64,000 nucleotides of DNA from Lineolata rhizophorae. Taxonomy: Eukaryota; Ascomycota; Dothideomycetes; Lineolatales; Lineolataceae. Of this stretch, positions 1 through 10,918 are shown piece by piece. Within the stretch, counting starts at the first letter, position 1. Every line of letters starts with the position of its first letter. The position numbers and the translations under genes were made by a program. A model generated the notes under the pieces. That model saw only the letters and a program-made list of their open reading frames with translations, ran no database searches and was not told where the DNA came from. Where the stretch lies: NCBI GenBank assembly GCA_010093515.1, contig MU001692.1, forward strand, positions 247,177 through 311,176. Reading direction: 5' to 3'.

Positions 1-267
1 CGCTGGATGCTCAGCTACAGCGTGAAATAGCGGAGGATGCTGCCATTGTGGTGGGTGGAGCCAAGAAACGACGACGATGTAAGAAGTGCGGGACTTTGGG
101 CCACAACTCCAGAACATGCCAGACCAATACTGCTGGTACTGGGGGTCAAAGTGAGCCTCAGAACGCTTGACTTGATCAGAGTTCGTTGGAGCTATGATGG
201 TTTTGGTGAGGATGATGATGGTGGTGGTGTCACTAGGTGGTTGGTGTCACTGCGTGGTGGATTACGT
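1..267 (+). mobile_element. 3' end of a pogo/Fot1-like DNA transposon
   Basis: This is the right-hand end of an element that runs off the window. The reading frame at 3-170 ends in a zinc-knuckle tail (Cys-x2-Cys-x4-His-x4-Cys, 'KKCGTLGHNSRTC'), closely matching the tail of the transposase at 43.3 kb, so the two elements are related. Downstream, about 221-267, 'GGTGTCAC' occurs twice before the sequence ends in ACGT followed by TA. That resembles the other element's right end (doubled sub-repeat, ACGT, TA target) although the TIR sequence differs. The left TIR is outside the window, so the boundary is by analogy. Confidence 0.6.
3..170 (+). CDS. Transposase C-terminal tail with zinc knuckle (partial)
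   Basis: The open frame enters from the left edge and stops at 170. Its 55 residues run from an acidic/neutral stretch (LDAQLQREIAEDAAIVVGG) into a basic patch and a CCHC-like knuckle. The same order, 'DDAPIVVG', basic patch and 'CGKCGIEGHNSRTCQ', closes the pogo-like transposase ending at 43426. The knuckle may help bind DNA or partner proteins; that is inference. The catalytic DDE core would lie to the left of the window. Confidence 0.6.
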   Translation: MDAQLQREIAEDAAIVVGGAKKRRRCKKCGTLGHNSRTCQTNTAGTGGQSEPQNA

Positions 268-298
268 TAGTAAAGGCTTCTTCTAGAAATAAAGGACA

Positions 299-690
299 TC
301 GCTCGCGGAAGAGCAACCACCAGCAGCTCGCGGAAAGAGCACTCTTTGGGCATCGCTCGCCGTAAAGGAACTATATCGATCGCGGAAGAGCAACCACCTT
401 TATATTCTCGGTAGAGCAACCACATCGCTTGTGGAAGAGTAATCACCAGTAGCTTGCGGAAAGTGCACTCTTTGGGCATCGCTCGCGGCAGAGCAACCAT
501 ATCGATCGCGAAAGAGCAACTATATCAATCGTGGAAGAGCAACTACTTTCGCGTTCTCGGTAGAGCAACTATATCGCTCGTGGAAGAGTAACCACCAGCA
601 GCTCGCGGAAAGTGCACTCTTTGGGCATCGCTCGCGGTAGAGCAACCATATCGATCGCGGAAGAGCAACTACCAGCAGTTCGCGGAAGAG
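299..690. repeat. Nested minisatellite (about three higher-order units)
   Basis: Variants of a roughly 18-22 bp core, 'TCGCGGAAGAGCAAC', repeat throughout. They are arranged in a higher-order block that recurs about three times, beginning near 299, 423 and 571. The most recognisable segment is the one ending 'GCACTCTTTGGG', seen near 342-353, 467-478 and 614-626. Several copies carry the self-complementary 'ATCGAT'. The array lies between the transposon end at 267 and the copia-like fossil at 776. No coding role is supported; frames across it read as repeats on both strands. Confidence 0.75.
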
Positions 691-775
691 CACCAACAAG
701 GAGACCCAGAGCATTCTTGCTTCGATCAACGACCGTACGAAGCAAGCATCATCAACACTGCGGTATACGATTCAT

Positions 776-1848
776 CATGGATACTGGATTCAGCGCTGCA
801 AAACTCAATGGGCCTGATAACTGGGCGGTTTGGATCGCTATGATTGAGCGATCTGCCCAGGCTACCGGCCTCTGGCCCTTCACTGATCCAGAGATGGAAA
901 GTCCACCTCAGATACCGAAGCCATCATTCATGATTAAAGAGAACGCCATAATCCGCTATGAAAACCAAATACGATACGACGAATACAAGGCCCGGCATAC
1001 AGCACTTGAGAACATTCGGCGATTGATTGAAATGACCCTTCAGGTTCACCACCAACCGATCATCACAAGAGAGCGATCTGTCCACGATATCTTACGCGCT
1101 CTCTACAAGCGCTTCGCACCAACAGAGGAAGATCGACGATCTGAACTCCAACAACAATACGACATCCTCCGATAATCTACACCGAAAATGAGGAATATTA
1201 ACAGCTGGATCACTGAGTGGGAGACCATATACAACAAGTGCATCGCCGCTGATATGTCCAAAACAGACCCTCATGCCCCAACGAAGCACTTCTTGGCCTC
1301 ACTGATCCATGCTGGGGAGGAATGGGCTCGTATTGAGCTAACGAACCTCGTTCGTGAACCTCTCAACAAATGGCCAGATCTGCCAGAGCTTATACGCTGA
1401 TTCAACGTCGTTCGCAACCTGGTAGGGCCCTCTCCTCCAGGTTAAAGAAGCCACAAGCTACGACATTCGCCACCTTCCAGACCCCAGCAAACCTCACTTC
1501 CGAACAGACCACCCAAGCTAGACCCTCTGCCGAAAAGTGTCTCTGTGGCCGACCACATGAATACATCCGGTGCTACTACTTCAATCCTAGTATACGACCT
1601 CAGGGTTGGATTCTTTCACCTAAGGTTGAACAGCTCATCAGATTAAATATCAAGAAGCTTCGCCTAGATGCACACAAGGAGTTAGAAGACCTCCTCAAGG
1701 AGCTTGGCACAATCTCGTACATGAAGGGGCAGACACATGCTTATGCGGTCGATACGACCGATATAGCAGACACTCAGGTCTCGGCAGCAGATAGTCACCT
1801 TGCCGCTGGCACAGCCTTCTCACCACCTTCATTCTATCATGTAACATA
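776..1848 (+). mobile_element. Ty1/copia-type LTR retroelement fossil, gag region
   Basis: This is a degraded remnant of a Ty1/copia-like Gag. The N-terminal part has the characteristic 'LNGPDNWAVWIAMI' signature (compare LxGxxNYxxW in copia Gag), followed by helical Gag-like sequence and a Cys/His cluster near 1540-1575. The element is broken, with a small number of breaks, and no pol domains or LTRs were found beside it, so it is a truncated fossil. The start is the ATG that opens the Gag-like signature. The family call rests on motif memory; age cannot be dated beyond saying the coding frame is no longer whole. Confidence 0.65.
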
Positions 1849-3116
1849 GATTGTTAGCAGCTTTTCGCTTGGTTACAGATTCAAAGCTGGGGGGGGGGGG
1901 GGGGGTTAGGTTGTAGCTAGCGCGCCTAGACTCGTCTACGTTATTAGGGGCAGACATAAATAACTTTCTGTGCTTCGCCACTCTTCTTTCTACCACAGTA
2001 GGCGTGCCACGTTGCATGAAAAAGGGGCGCCATGGCCGCCACGAGGATCCTAACGATTTCTTCACGCCTTGATGAGGCTTCAACCCTCGGATAAAGACTG
2101 TTTCTGGAGGATCTGGAGGGATACGGGCTTGGTGGCGGAGTTGTGGTGGATGAGTCCTGTTGCACCATAAGATGAGGCTCTCCGCAAATGAAGCGCGAAA
2201 GCGACGATGACATTGGTAATTTTTTCTGGGTCGCGGCCGTCAACAGTGGAGCATTGGCCAGACTACGGCACACAAATTAAAATGACTTAAATATCAGGAC
2301 GCGAGCAGCGTTCTACTGCTTCAAAGTCTATGTACCCATTGAAATTCTCGCTGCATGGTCGTTCTCGTATCTCCGTGGGATTGTCTTAATGTTTATTATG
2401 ACCTGCTTTGCGATTTCCCATTCACACGACCAGAGAATTCTAGTTTCCTTTATCTGTTCAACACATCTCAATGCTGCCTGGACACCGTCTCAAAGACTGC
2501 GACATCGCGGTTGTAGAATGACATTCCAGAGACGGGTCTGGCATTGATGCTTATCTCCATGCTTTGTTTGCGCCGGTTGCAGCAACCATTGGAATGTGCG
2601 CTTTCAGGAAAATACTTTTTCTGCGCCTTTGTCCGTTCATGAACAAAGGCACTGGCTCTGTTTTCATGTTCGGCAATCGATCGCTGCCTTATCGTCAATA
2701 CTCGTGGAGCTCGCTATTTTCCTTCGTCACTCCCTTTCTCTCTAAGGTGTTAGCTGCCAGCCTGCTTTCTTTTCCCCTTTGCCTCTTTATTTCAACCTAC
2801 TATCTCACTACCACTCAGTTTCCTCACTATCGTATTCTCCTACGCGCTAGGGCATAGTGAGCGCGCATCTTCTCCTGCGTTTGTATGTCTCCGATCCGCG
2901 ACTCCATCGCGCGGATCTGCTTCGCCATTTACCGCTTCGCCATTTACAACTTCCTCCCTCTGCTTCAGTAGTACCTTCGCTTCTTCCCCTCGGTCTCCTC
3001 GGTTCGGCCACCAGAGTACCGGCGATTCAAACGGTAGTAACCGTAGAACTCTCCTCAGATCGAGCAACTCTCCCCACACAACCCGCGAAACCAGCAACCC
3101 TTCGTGATCGACCGCC
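1849..3116. other. Intergenic, with a 17-bp G homopolymer
   Basis: No gene is supportable here. A run of 17 G lies at 1889-1905 just beyond the retroelement fossil. From about 2700 the sequence becomes pyrimidine-rich, as expected for the promoter and leader of the gene starting at 3117. Confidence 0.5.
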
Positions 3117-4850
3117 ATGCCGCCCAAACGCAAGGCCGCCACTGGAAAGGGTAGACGTAAGGGCAAAACAGCCCCTCCGGAGAAAGGTAAAGGCAAGGCT
3201 TCGCCGCCTGGCGACCAGACCGCTGCGCAGGAACGAATGGATTCCCTGCTCGGCACCGTAGAGGACGCTACGACGGGCCCGTCTGCACCACGCACACAGC
3301 AAGATGCTCGTGGCAGCCGAGGCGATAGCGGCGATGGCGGCGGCGCCGCGGCGGCGCAGCCACCAGAAGACGACGACAAGTACAATGTCGTTTGGTATCC
3401 CGACGGCACAGTGGACGCGCTGCCGTACGAGCGGGCGCGGCACAAGCATCGCATCGTCCGGACGGACGGCGAGATCGAAGAGTGGACGTCAGAGGAAAAC
3501 GACGTGGTTGAGGCCAGGACTCGTGCTCGTCGCATCAGACCGGCCAGAGGCCGTCGTACAGCCACTACGCGGCCGCAGCGGACCGAACATCATCACCGCC
3601 TCGTCAACGAGGACGGCGACGATGTCGCGTCGTGGACCTCGATAGACGAACCCAGCCCTCCCCCGCCTCCTGTCTTTCGACGGACTCCTAGAAAGCCCGC
3701 AGTTGTTGGCGCTGGCGACGGAGACACCGACTACGAGTCGGACGTAGCGTCGTTGCTGGGACTGGAGACCTCAGGCGCGGACCCGGTGGCGCCGCACAAC
3801 ACCCACGTGCCGGAGTACGACCGCGTCGTGCCGTGGCAGCAGTTTCACGAGCTAGACGAGGAAATCTGGCACGCCGATCTACTTGACGAGTTTACATTTG
3901 GGGAGAGCCATTTCGCGCGGAACTTGATCTCGGCGCAGATTGAGCGGGCGCTGAAGCGTAAGTAGTGCTCAGTTCGTAGATCCTCTATTCGTTTGTGCTG
4001 ACTGGAATACCGCACCTAGACGGCGCCGAACGCGAGGAGCGCGCCCGCAAGAGGCGCAAGACGGGAGCAGACGCAGCCGTCGACGTCGAGCCCGATGACG
4101 CCAGCGACGTCTTCCAGCTTGTCGGCGGCGACGACCTCAACGACGACCGCGACCTCGACGCCATCGAGGACCTCCTCGAACGCGAAGCCGCCTGGGCCGA
4201 GCGCCTCGAGGAGCGCGCCGCACGGCAAGAGGAGCGCGACGATTTCCTCGCCTCTACCAACTCCTTCTCGCGCTTCCCACTGCCGCCGCTGCCGCCCGCC
4301 GACGTGTGGGACGACCTCAAGCGCCGCAAGGTCATCCCGTCGCACGAGCCCAAAGAGTGCGAGGCCTGCAAGCTGCTGCCCGAGGAGTGGCGCGACCTGT
4401 CGGTGCCGGGTGTCTGGGTGTACGAGGGCAAGCGCTTCCAGACCCTTCACCAAGGGAGGCAGGAGTGGCGGCCTGCGCCGGCTGTTGAGGAAGTCGTGCC
4501 GGACGATGAGTCGGAGAGGTTGTATGAAAACTCACCGGCATCACCACCGCTACAGCCGCAAGCAGAAGTACGTAGATATCTCTTTCGCTGTAGCCAACTA
4601 CCTGCATTAGTCTTGGTCGCTGACGGAGTTATAGACGCCTCCACAACCAACTGTGAGCGGAGCAACCGGGATCGCAACGCCCTCTACGGTGAGAACCACT
4701 GTGAGGATGAGGAAACGCAAAGGAAAGGTGACGAAAACCCCGCGAACCCCCAACGCCGCCCCCGCAGTCCCCGACATATACGGCTCCATAGTCAGAACGA
4801 GGGGTCAGACTAAGCGATTCCAGCACACAGCAGGCCACGATGAGGGATGA
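3117..4850 (+). CDS. Uncharacterised acidic/basic charged protein, 534 aa, three exons
   Basis: I do not recognise this protein. Exons are 3117-3957, 4020-4567 and 4635-4850. Introns are 62 nt (donor GTAAGT, branch GCTGAC, acceptor CTAG) and 67 nt (donor GTACGT, acceptor TATAG), and the frame closes exactly. The first 40 residues are Lys/Arg-rich (MPPKRKAATGKGRRKG), suggesting a nuclear or nucleolar protein. Middle segments contain 'YNVVWYPDGTVD' and 'HRIVRTDGEIEEWTSEEND'. A Glu/Arg-rich stretch around residues 330-365 looks like a helix or coiled coil, followed by 'KECEACKLLPEEWRDL' and a basic tail 'RTRGQTKRF'. The ATG lies in 'GACCGCCATGC'. It faces RAD2 tail-to-tail. Function unknown. Confidence 0.7.
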
Positions 4851-5287
4851 AGGCGTACTGACGCCCTCGAGCTCCTCGTCCCGAACCCGACCTTCTGAGG
4901 CTCATATGGGGAAAGATGTTGGAAATGGTCTGCCATATACCCGCCCGTATCGAGTACGACTTGAAGATATCTCGGAGGAAGACTCATTTGACCCAATGGG
5001 CTAGGGTATGAACGGCGCTCAGTTTGGCAGTCAATTAAGTTGGTGTTCTGCTTTTCTTGCTCTTCATATGAGGATTGCTAGCCTGTGTTTCCGTGTTTCT
5101 ATTGGTGCAATGTCGGTATGCAAGTCGGAGAGATCGGAATTTTATAACTTTGCGTTCTAAACCATGAATACTGGTCAAGACAGTTTATTAAACACTTACA
5201 ATCATCTCGGCACCGTAAACTTCCGTCTTATATGAAGGTCGTATCCAATACTATGATGAATTCAAAGATAGGCGACGTTCAAAAAAC
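4851..5287. other. Convergent intergenic spacer
   Basis: This 437-bp spacer lies between the stop of the uncharacterised + gene and the stop of RAD2 on the - strand. It should hold both 3' UTRs and poly(A) sites. No other gene was seen. Confidence 0.5.
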
Positions 5288-8200
5288 TTAAGCATCTTGC
5301 TTGACCTTTCGACGACGGCCTTGGTCCTTCTGTCCTCTAGCCCTCTTCCGGCTTTTCTGCGGAGGCTCGCTATAAAGTTCATCATCTGTATTTTCCGCTT
5401 CTTCCTCGGACTCGGACAATCGCTGGCCACGTTTCGCTTGCGTCGCCTTCGTTTTACGCCTTCTCGACGAACGCTCTGAATCGTTCCTAGGATTTTGTCG
5501 AGCTGCACTATTCTCAATCTCCCCGTCCGCTTCTTCCGCCTCCTCTTGACCGTCTTGTCCCCTTCTTGCTCTCGCAGCAACTTTTCCTAGCGCATTTTCC
5601 ATCCTTTTACTCGTCGCCAGCATCCGCCTTCTCGGAGCAAACGAGTCTTCCCCCTCACCACCTTCCACGGGCTCCCTCATCCGCGCGCCTGCTCCTACTG
5701 TACCACTGAAGAAGTGCGTGATGTTGCTTTGCGTGCCCTCGAGCTCACGTCTATTCATGTCGCGAATAACGGGCACTAGTACTTCATCCGTGCGCTCCGC
5801 CGACCAGCCCACAGTCGCCATGAGAAATCGCCGCAGTGCGTCGAGGTCCGGCACGCCCCAGACGAAGCTCTCCTTACTATCGTCCACCTCCGGGTTCAAG
5901 TAGGCTTCATCTACGCGTGGGTCTGGAAACCCGTGCGGAAGGAACAGCTTGGTCGCTTGCGCCTTGCGGAACTTGCGCCGCACGGGGACGCGCCGGTCCT
6001 CTGCGACGGGGCGTGTGCCATTTTGCACATCTGCCCACCACTCTGTAAAGGCTTCGAGGCCGTCGAACTCGGCTAGAAGTTCAATCGCGGTGACAGGGCC
6101 GACACCGGGCAACCCCTGTGCATAGTCGGAACCGAGCAGTTGGGCAAGGGCGACAAGACGCTGACGTGTCAGACCGAGCTCCGATTCGAGATCAGATGAC
6201 AAGTAGCATTCGACGAATTTGGCCGCGTTGAAGAGGTTCTTGTACACTCGAGTGGCACCAAAGAGCATGGCGTCGGAATCATCGGTGACAATGCCGTCAA
6301 CCAAACCTAGATGGGCAAGCTCTGCACACTGCGCTTCCGCTTCCATCGGTGCAGTAATGTATGGAAGTCCAAAGAGACTTAGCAGTTCCTGGCACTCTGT
6401 TACCATAGTTTGAGTGACTTCATCGGCATCACGGCGGTCTTTTTTCTGTTGTTCGCGGAGAGATTTGAGTTCGGTCTCGTAATCTCGCACGTTCTGCTCC
6501 TGGGTTTTATTGTTGAGTGTGGAAGCGAACCGGGCGTGTTCCTCGGCCTCGGTGGCAAGCTGACGCATGAGTTCTAGTTCTTCTGGGTCAGAGTAGTAGT
6601 CAAACCCCTCGTCGTAGTCTTCAATCGTCAAAGTATCTTGATCTGCAGCTCCAGTCATAGGAATGGCTTGGTGGCCTTCGAATTCCTCGATTACTTCTGG
6701 AGGTGCTTCACCTGTAGTGTGGGCATCGGTGGTCATCGGGACGTCCTCAAACTCTTGCTCTTCTTCTGGAGACGGTACTCGTGCGGCTACTGGTTGAGTA
6801 ACTGGAGCAATGTGTAGCTCTTCTTGTACTAGTGACGCGATATTATCCTCTTTGTCACTTTCGTCCCACTCCGGCGGCTTGTCCTCCAATCTAGCCTTTT
6901 CTACTCTTTCCGCTTCTGGTGGCGGCCCCGGTGGGTCTGTTCTCATGGTGTCACCCATTCTCAATTTCGAATCCTCCGGGGCTTCCGCTTGATCCTTGCG
7001 TTCTTCTACGTTTTCTTCCCGTGCCACCATAATCTCCATCTCTTCGCCATAGCGTCCACGGTCACCTTCCTGGGAGTCAATCTCCACGACTTCCTTACTC
7101 TTCTCATTTCCCAACGCATCAACATCAATAATCTCGTCCAAACGTTTTCTCTGCAAGAGTGACTGCCCTGGCTCCTGAAATTCAAACCCGTCCAGGTCCC
7201 GCCGTTCCGTAGCTCTAGCTTCTTCCTCGACTGCCCTCTGTGCAATCGTGTCCTTCACCACATCCCCGCCGGCGAACCAGGGCGGCAGTGGCGGCTCTTC
7301 TTTCTTTTCTTTTGGTCTGTCTTCCTCCCTTACGAATCCACCAGCTCCCTCTACTTCAGGTTTCTGTTTCTTCTTCCTACCCAAAATAGACTTTCCAAGA
7401 TCCAGCCGTTCAAATGGTAGAGGTCCAGCTAACCCGGAAGCTGTGGTCGATTGAGTTATTGATCTTTGGTTGAGATCCGGTTTCGGCGAGCTAGGTCTGC
7501 GTTTTGACTTCCGAGATTCAGCGAGTGCAGCTTGGAGATCCATCATGTCCTCGTCGTCGCTGTCAGAGAACGGCCCCGGTTTGACCTTCGATGCTGGGGC
7601 AGCCCGGCTACTACGATTGTTCGCCATCCGGGCGATGGCTAGCCCACTTCCTTTCGTAAATGGTGCTGCCTCCGCTGCTTTAGTTTGCTGGAATACTTCA
7701 AGATAATCGTCATCTTCCTCGGAAAATGTTTGAGGCGGAGGTTGATTAGCATCCCCGTCTTGCTGCAAAGACATTGCAATAGCTCGTTGAAGGTTTTCTT
7801 CTTCACTGTCTTGCCGCGTAGGTTCCTCAAACAGGTCATCATGGCTTTGCATGCTGACGTCCTCCCAACCGTCGCGTTCGTCCTCATCGCTTATAAATAG
7901 GGAATCCGGCTCGCGGGTCCCCGGTCTCGTGGCCTTGTTTTGCTGTTTTCTACTTTTGTAAATTGCATTTCCCTTACTCACTGCGCCTCGTTTCGGCATC
8001 CTATTCAAGCCTTCGATCGGAACGTCTTCGAAGTCATCTCCGTCGTCTTCCCACTCATCATCATTCTCAACCTCCTGTCGTCGTCTTTTTATTTCGTCCA
8101 GTTTGTCCACATCAATAGGCCTGTGCTCCTGCCCCTCATCTTTGGAAGAGACAACACCTAAAGCCCAACCACCTTCCACGCCATCGTTCTTCACCAAAAC

Positions 8201-9145
8201 GTATTCGCGCCCCTTCTCACCAGAGACACGTCCCGCTCCGCTCGCAATTCCTAGCGCCACATCATCAACCATGCCATTGATGTTCATAAGCCGTTGGGTG
8301 AGCTCATTTCTTTCCCGGACCCTATCGATTTGAAATTTCGAGAACGCCATTCGATCTGGGAACATCCTGTCCAGCTGCTCCTTCGACAGCCCCATACGTA
8401 ACCTACTCCGCAGTCTCGCCGCGTTAAGAATATTGTAGCGGTCGCTCGCCGGCAAGCTAAGAAAGAACGGTGAGTCGAAGTCGATCTTCGAAAAGTCGTA
8501 CACGTTGATGTCCTCGCCCGTGTCAAACTGGCGCGCGTACGCCTGAAGCTCTTCCAGCGACATGACACGCGGATCGTCCGGTCCGCCCATCTCCGAGAGC
8601 GACACCTCGAGCTCCGGCAGATGGTACTGGTCCGTCTTCTTAAACTTTGTTCGGGTCTTCTGTCGCTCCTGCGGCGTCATGTGCACCTCGGCCGCGTACA
8701 CCAAGTTCTCCGGTACGGGCTCCTCCTCGTCCAGGCCTCTCCGCTCCCACGCCGCCCTTTCTTCTTCCTTGCGCTTGCGCTCTTCCTCTTCCGCCCGCCG
8801 CGCCATCTGCACCGCCAAGAGCTTCCCCGCCGTCCTCACCGCATCCTCCCTCCTACCCTCGCGCCTGCCCTTCCTCGACGCGATGGTCTGGCGCTTGAGC
8901 AGCGGCGCGCCGCCATCGAACACGAAGACGGGCCGGATGCCGTAGAAGAGCAGCTTGCAGATGCGGCGGAAAAAGCCGACGACGTGCGCGTTTCGCAGCG
9001 CGTTGCCTTCCTTGTCGCGTACGGCCTTGAGGAACTGATAGATCCAGATGCTGGCGTCGACGGCGAGGCGCTTCTTGTTGAGCGTTTCGATCTTGATCGG
9101 ACGCGCGCAGGGCTGCAGGACGGTCCAGAGGCCGGTGACACCCAT
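5288..9145 (-). CDS. rad2: DNA repair endonuclease Rad2/XPG (Rad13-like)
   Basis: This is the structure-specific 3' flap endonuclease of nucleotide excision repair, which cuts 3' to the lesion in the TFIIH/XPA bubble. It is a single exon of 1,285 aa. The XPG-N domain starts at residue 1 (MGVTGLWTVLQP), with metal-binding Asp30 (AVDAS) and Asp77 (FVFDGG). A long acidic spacer (about 130-880) carries two UIM-like helices near 446-463 (NLQRAIAMSLQQ) and 533-547 (DLQAALAESRK). The XPG-I domain has 'APMEAEAQCAEL' (about 930) and 'TDDSDAMLFGA' (about 953), then a helix-hairpin-helix 'LLGSDYAQGLPGVGPVTA'. A PIP box 'QSNITHFF' lies at about 1140 and a basic nuclear-localisation tail ends the protein. 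The ATG has a CCACCATGG context. The spacer length matches XPG, not the shorter FEN1 or EXO1. Confidence 0.96.
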   Translation of the reverse strand: MGVTGLWTVLQPCARPIKIETLNKKRLAVDASIWIYQFLKAVRDKEGNALRNAHVVGFFRRICKLLFYGIRPVFVFDGGAPLLKRQTIASRKGRREGRREDAVRTAGKLLAVQMARRAEEEERKRKEEERAAWERRGLDEEEPVPENLVYAAEVHMTPQERQKTRTKFKKTDQYHLPELEVSLSEMGGPDDPRVMSLEELQAYARQFDTGEDINVYDFSKIDFDSPFFLSLPASDRYNILNAARLRSRLRMGLSKEQLDRMFPDRMAFSKFQIDRVRERNELTQRLMNINGMVDDVALGIASGAGRVSGEKGREYVLVKNDGVEGGWALGVVSSKDEGQEHRPIDVDKLDEIKRRRQEVENDDEWEDDGDDFEDVPIEGLNRMPKRGAVSKGNAIYKSRKQQNKATRPGTREPDSLFISDEDERDGWEDVSMQSHDDLFEEPTRQDSEEENLQRAIAMSLQQDGDANQPPPQTFSEEDDDYLEVFQQTKAAEAAPFTKGSGLAIARMANNRSSRAAPASKVKPGPFSDSDDEDMMDLQAALAESRKSKRRPSSPKPDLNQRSITQSTTASGLAGPLPFERLDLGKSILGRKKKQKPEVEGAGGFVREEDRPKEKKEEPPLPPWFAGGDVVKDTIAQRAVEEEARATERRDLDGFEFQEPGQSLLQRKRLDEIIDVDALGNEKSKEVVEIDSQEGDRGRYGEEMEIMVAREENVEERKDQAEAPEDSKLRMGDTMRTDPPGPPPEAERVEKARLEDKPPEWDESDKEDNIASLVQEELHIAPVTQPVAARVPSPEEEQEFEDVPMTTDAHTTGEAPPEVIEEFEGHQAIPMTGAADQDTLTIEDYDEGFDYYSDPEELELMRQLATEAEEHARFASTLNNKTQEQNVRDYETELKSLREQQKKDRRDADEVTQTMVTECQELLSLFGLPYITAPMEAEAQCAELAHLGLVDGIVTDDSDAMLFGATRVYKNLFNAAKFVECYLSSDLESELGLTRQRLVALAQLLGSDYAQGLPGVGPVTAIELLAEFDGLEAFTEWWADVQNGTRPVAEDRRVPVRRKFRKAQATKLFLPHGFPDPRVDEAYLNPEVDDSKESFVWGVPDLDALRRFLMATVGWSAERTDEVLVPVIRDMNRRELEGTQSNITHFFSGTVGAGARMREPVEGGEGEDSFAPRRRMLATSKRMENALGKVAARARRGQDGQEEAEEADGEIENSAARQNPRNDSERSSRRRKTKATQAKRGQRLSESEEEAENTDDELYSEPPQKSRKRARGQKDQGRRRKVKQDA

Positions 9146-9588
9146 GGTGGTGGCGGTGGCGACAGAGGCGGCGATGCGGGGATGAAGGTATCGGGATGAG
9201 GAGCGGCTGCGCTGCTATTGAAAGGGGGGTTGCGACGGCAGCTGGTCGCGCAGGCAAAGGGCTGAGTATGGCTATGAAGCCAGCCCGGACGAGGTCGCGG
9301 AAGGGTCGAGTCATTCGGGCGAGATCGCGACGGGTCTAGCACGCGTAGTCACGCCCCCTCGGCAAAGCGGCTAATTGTTGATTAGTCATTTGGGCATCAC
9401 CTCGGCCTGCCAATGAAGCAAGACCACAAGTCAACACGTGACGAGCCGCAACGATTCCGTTTCTCCGTGCGCTCGACGAACAGCACCGTCGTAAGCAATG
9501 AGCGTTTTGCAAGCCTCTATGTATTGATGAATTGATACCCCTTATACCCATAGCCGCGTTCATGTTTCTCAGCGTTGTATAGAGTGCC
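9146..9588. promoter_or_regulatory. Divergent promoter of rad2 and the alpha/beta hydrolase
   Basis: This 443-bp region lies between two head-to-head start codons, so it must carry both core promoters. A CCAAT box is visible at 9410-9414. No TATA element is obvious near either gene. Confidence 0.55.
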
Positions 9589-10879
9589 ATGGCTCCTCTG
9601 ATCAGTTCTTCGTCACTACGGCTTCCTCCGCAAGCATCAGCATATGTAGCAGCCGGAGCGGCAGCCTCCCTCAGCGTACTTATTCTGAGACGCGCATTTG
9701 CCGGCAGCTTTCAAGTTCCTCATCCAGATGACGACGCTGGAATCACTCCGTCGCCATTGACCACGGTTTTGCCTCACTTGACTCCCGCAGAAATCAAGGC
9801 GCTTCCCTATCCTCCGGATGCGTTGCCTGGTGCGCGAGACGTGCCAAGCCCCTACGGGACTTTTAGGGTGTACGAGTTTGGTCCTAACGATGGACGAAAA
9901 GTATTGTTTGTCCACGGAATTAGCACTCCGAGCATTGGCCTGGCTCCAATTGCTCAGAGGTTGGCGGAGCGGGGCTGCCGAGTGATGCTGTTCGGTAAGT
10001 GGAGGTTCTAGTTATGTATGAGCCGCCATTATTCATATAAGCTTTATGCTTAACTGGGAGCCTAAAATAGTGTTCCAGGATTTGTGTTAAGTGTTACTTC
10101 CCGTAACTTGGACTAGATGCGCGTTACATTCTTTTTGTCCCGAGTTAGGTTCGAGTTAGGTGCCTTAATCCTTGCCGTTTTGATAGTTTGTTGTTCAGCA
10201 CATTTTCTATAGTCCCTCCGGTCACTAAGCTCATATGTTTCTAATATAAAGCCAATGTCTTTATCTCCATCTCACAAAAGTAGATGGTCCTTTGCCTTGC
10301 TTCTACTGTTCATTTACTAACAAATCTCAGATTTATTTGGGCGCGGCTTCTCATCTCTGCCCCCTAGCAATATCCCTCATGATACCCGACTATACACAAC
10401 TCAAATCCATCTCGCCCTAGCTTCGTCGCCAGTATCCTGGACTTCGCCTTCGCTCGATGATATCACTACGGACAATCCATCCGAAACAGCCAATCGATCC
10501 CCCACCTACTCAATGTCTTCAGCACACTCGTCCCCATCGCGAACCTCTCCACCTCCCGGCTTCACCCTCGTCGGCTACTCGCTCGGCGGCGGCCTCGCCG
10601 CCGCCTTCACCTCGCACTACCCGAACCTCGTCCACTCGCTCGTCCTCCTCGCCCCAGGCGGCATCCTGCGCCCGGAGCACGTCACCACCACCAGCCGCCT
10701 CCTGTACTACGCCCCGCGCGCGCTCCTTCCCGACTGGCTCGCCGAACGCCTCGTCTGGCGCCGCATGGGCGGCCCCCGCGCCGTCGCCAGCTTCCGCAAC
10801 AAGCCCCGCGGCCCCAGCTCGGCCGCCTCCCCGGGCGTCGCCCAGCCCGCCGCCGCTGCCAGCATGGAGCCCTCGGCCT

Positions 10880-10918
<39 letters not shown>

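Noticed and set aside
299-690. CRISPR-like regular repeats
   Set aside because: Units are contiguous and variable with no unique spacers, the genome is eukaryotic, and no cas-like genes are present.
2840-3565. 241-codon minus-strand frame overlapping the start of the uncharacterised gene
   Set aside because: It is antisense to a gene with good splice geometry and has no recognisable content.
10100-10180. tRNA-like B-box word GGTTCGAGT within the hydrolase intron
   Set aside because: No matching A box, acceptor stem or cloverleaf could be paired around it.
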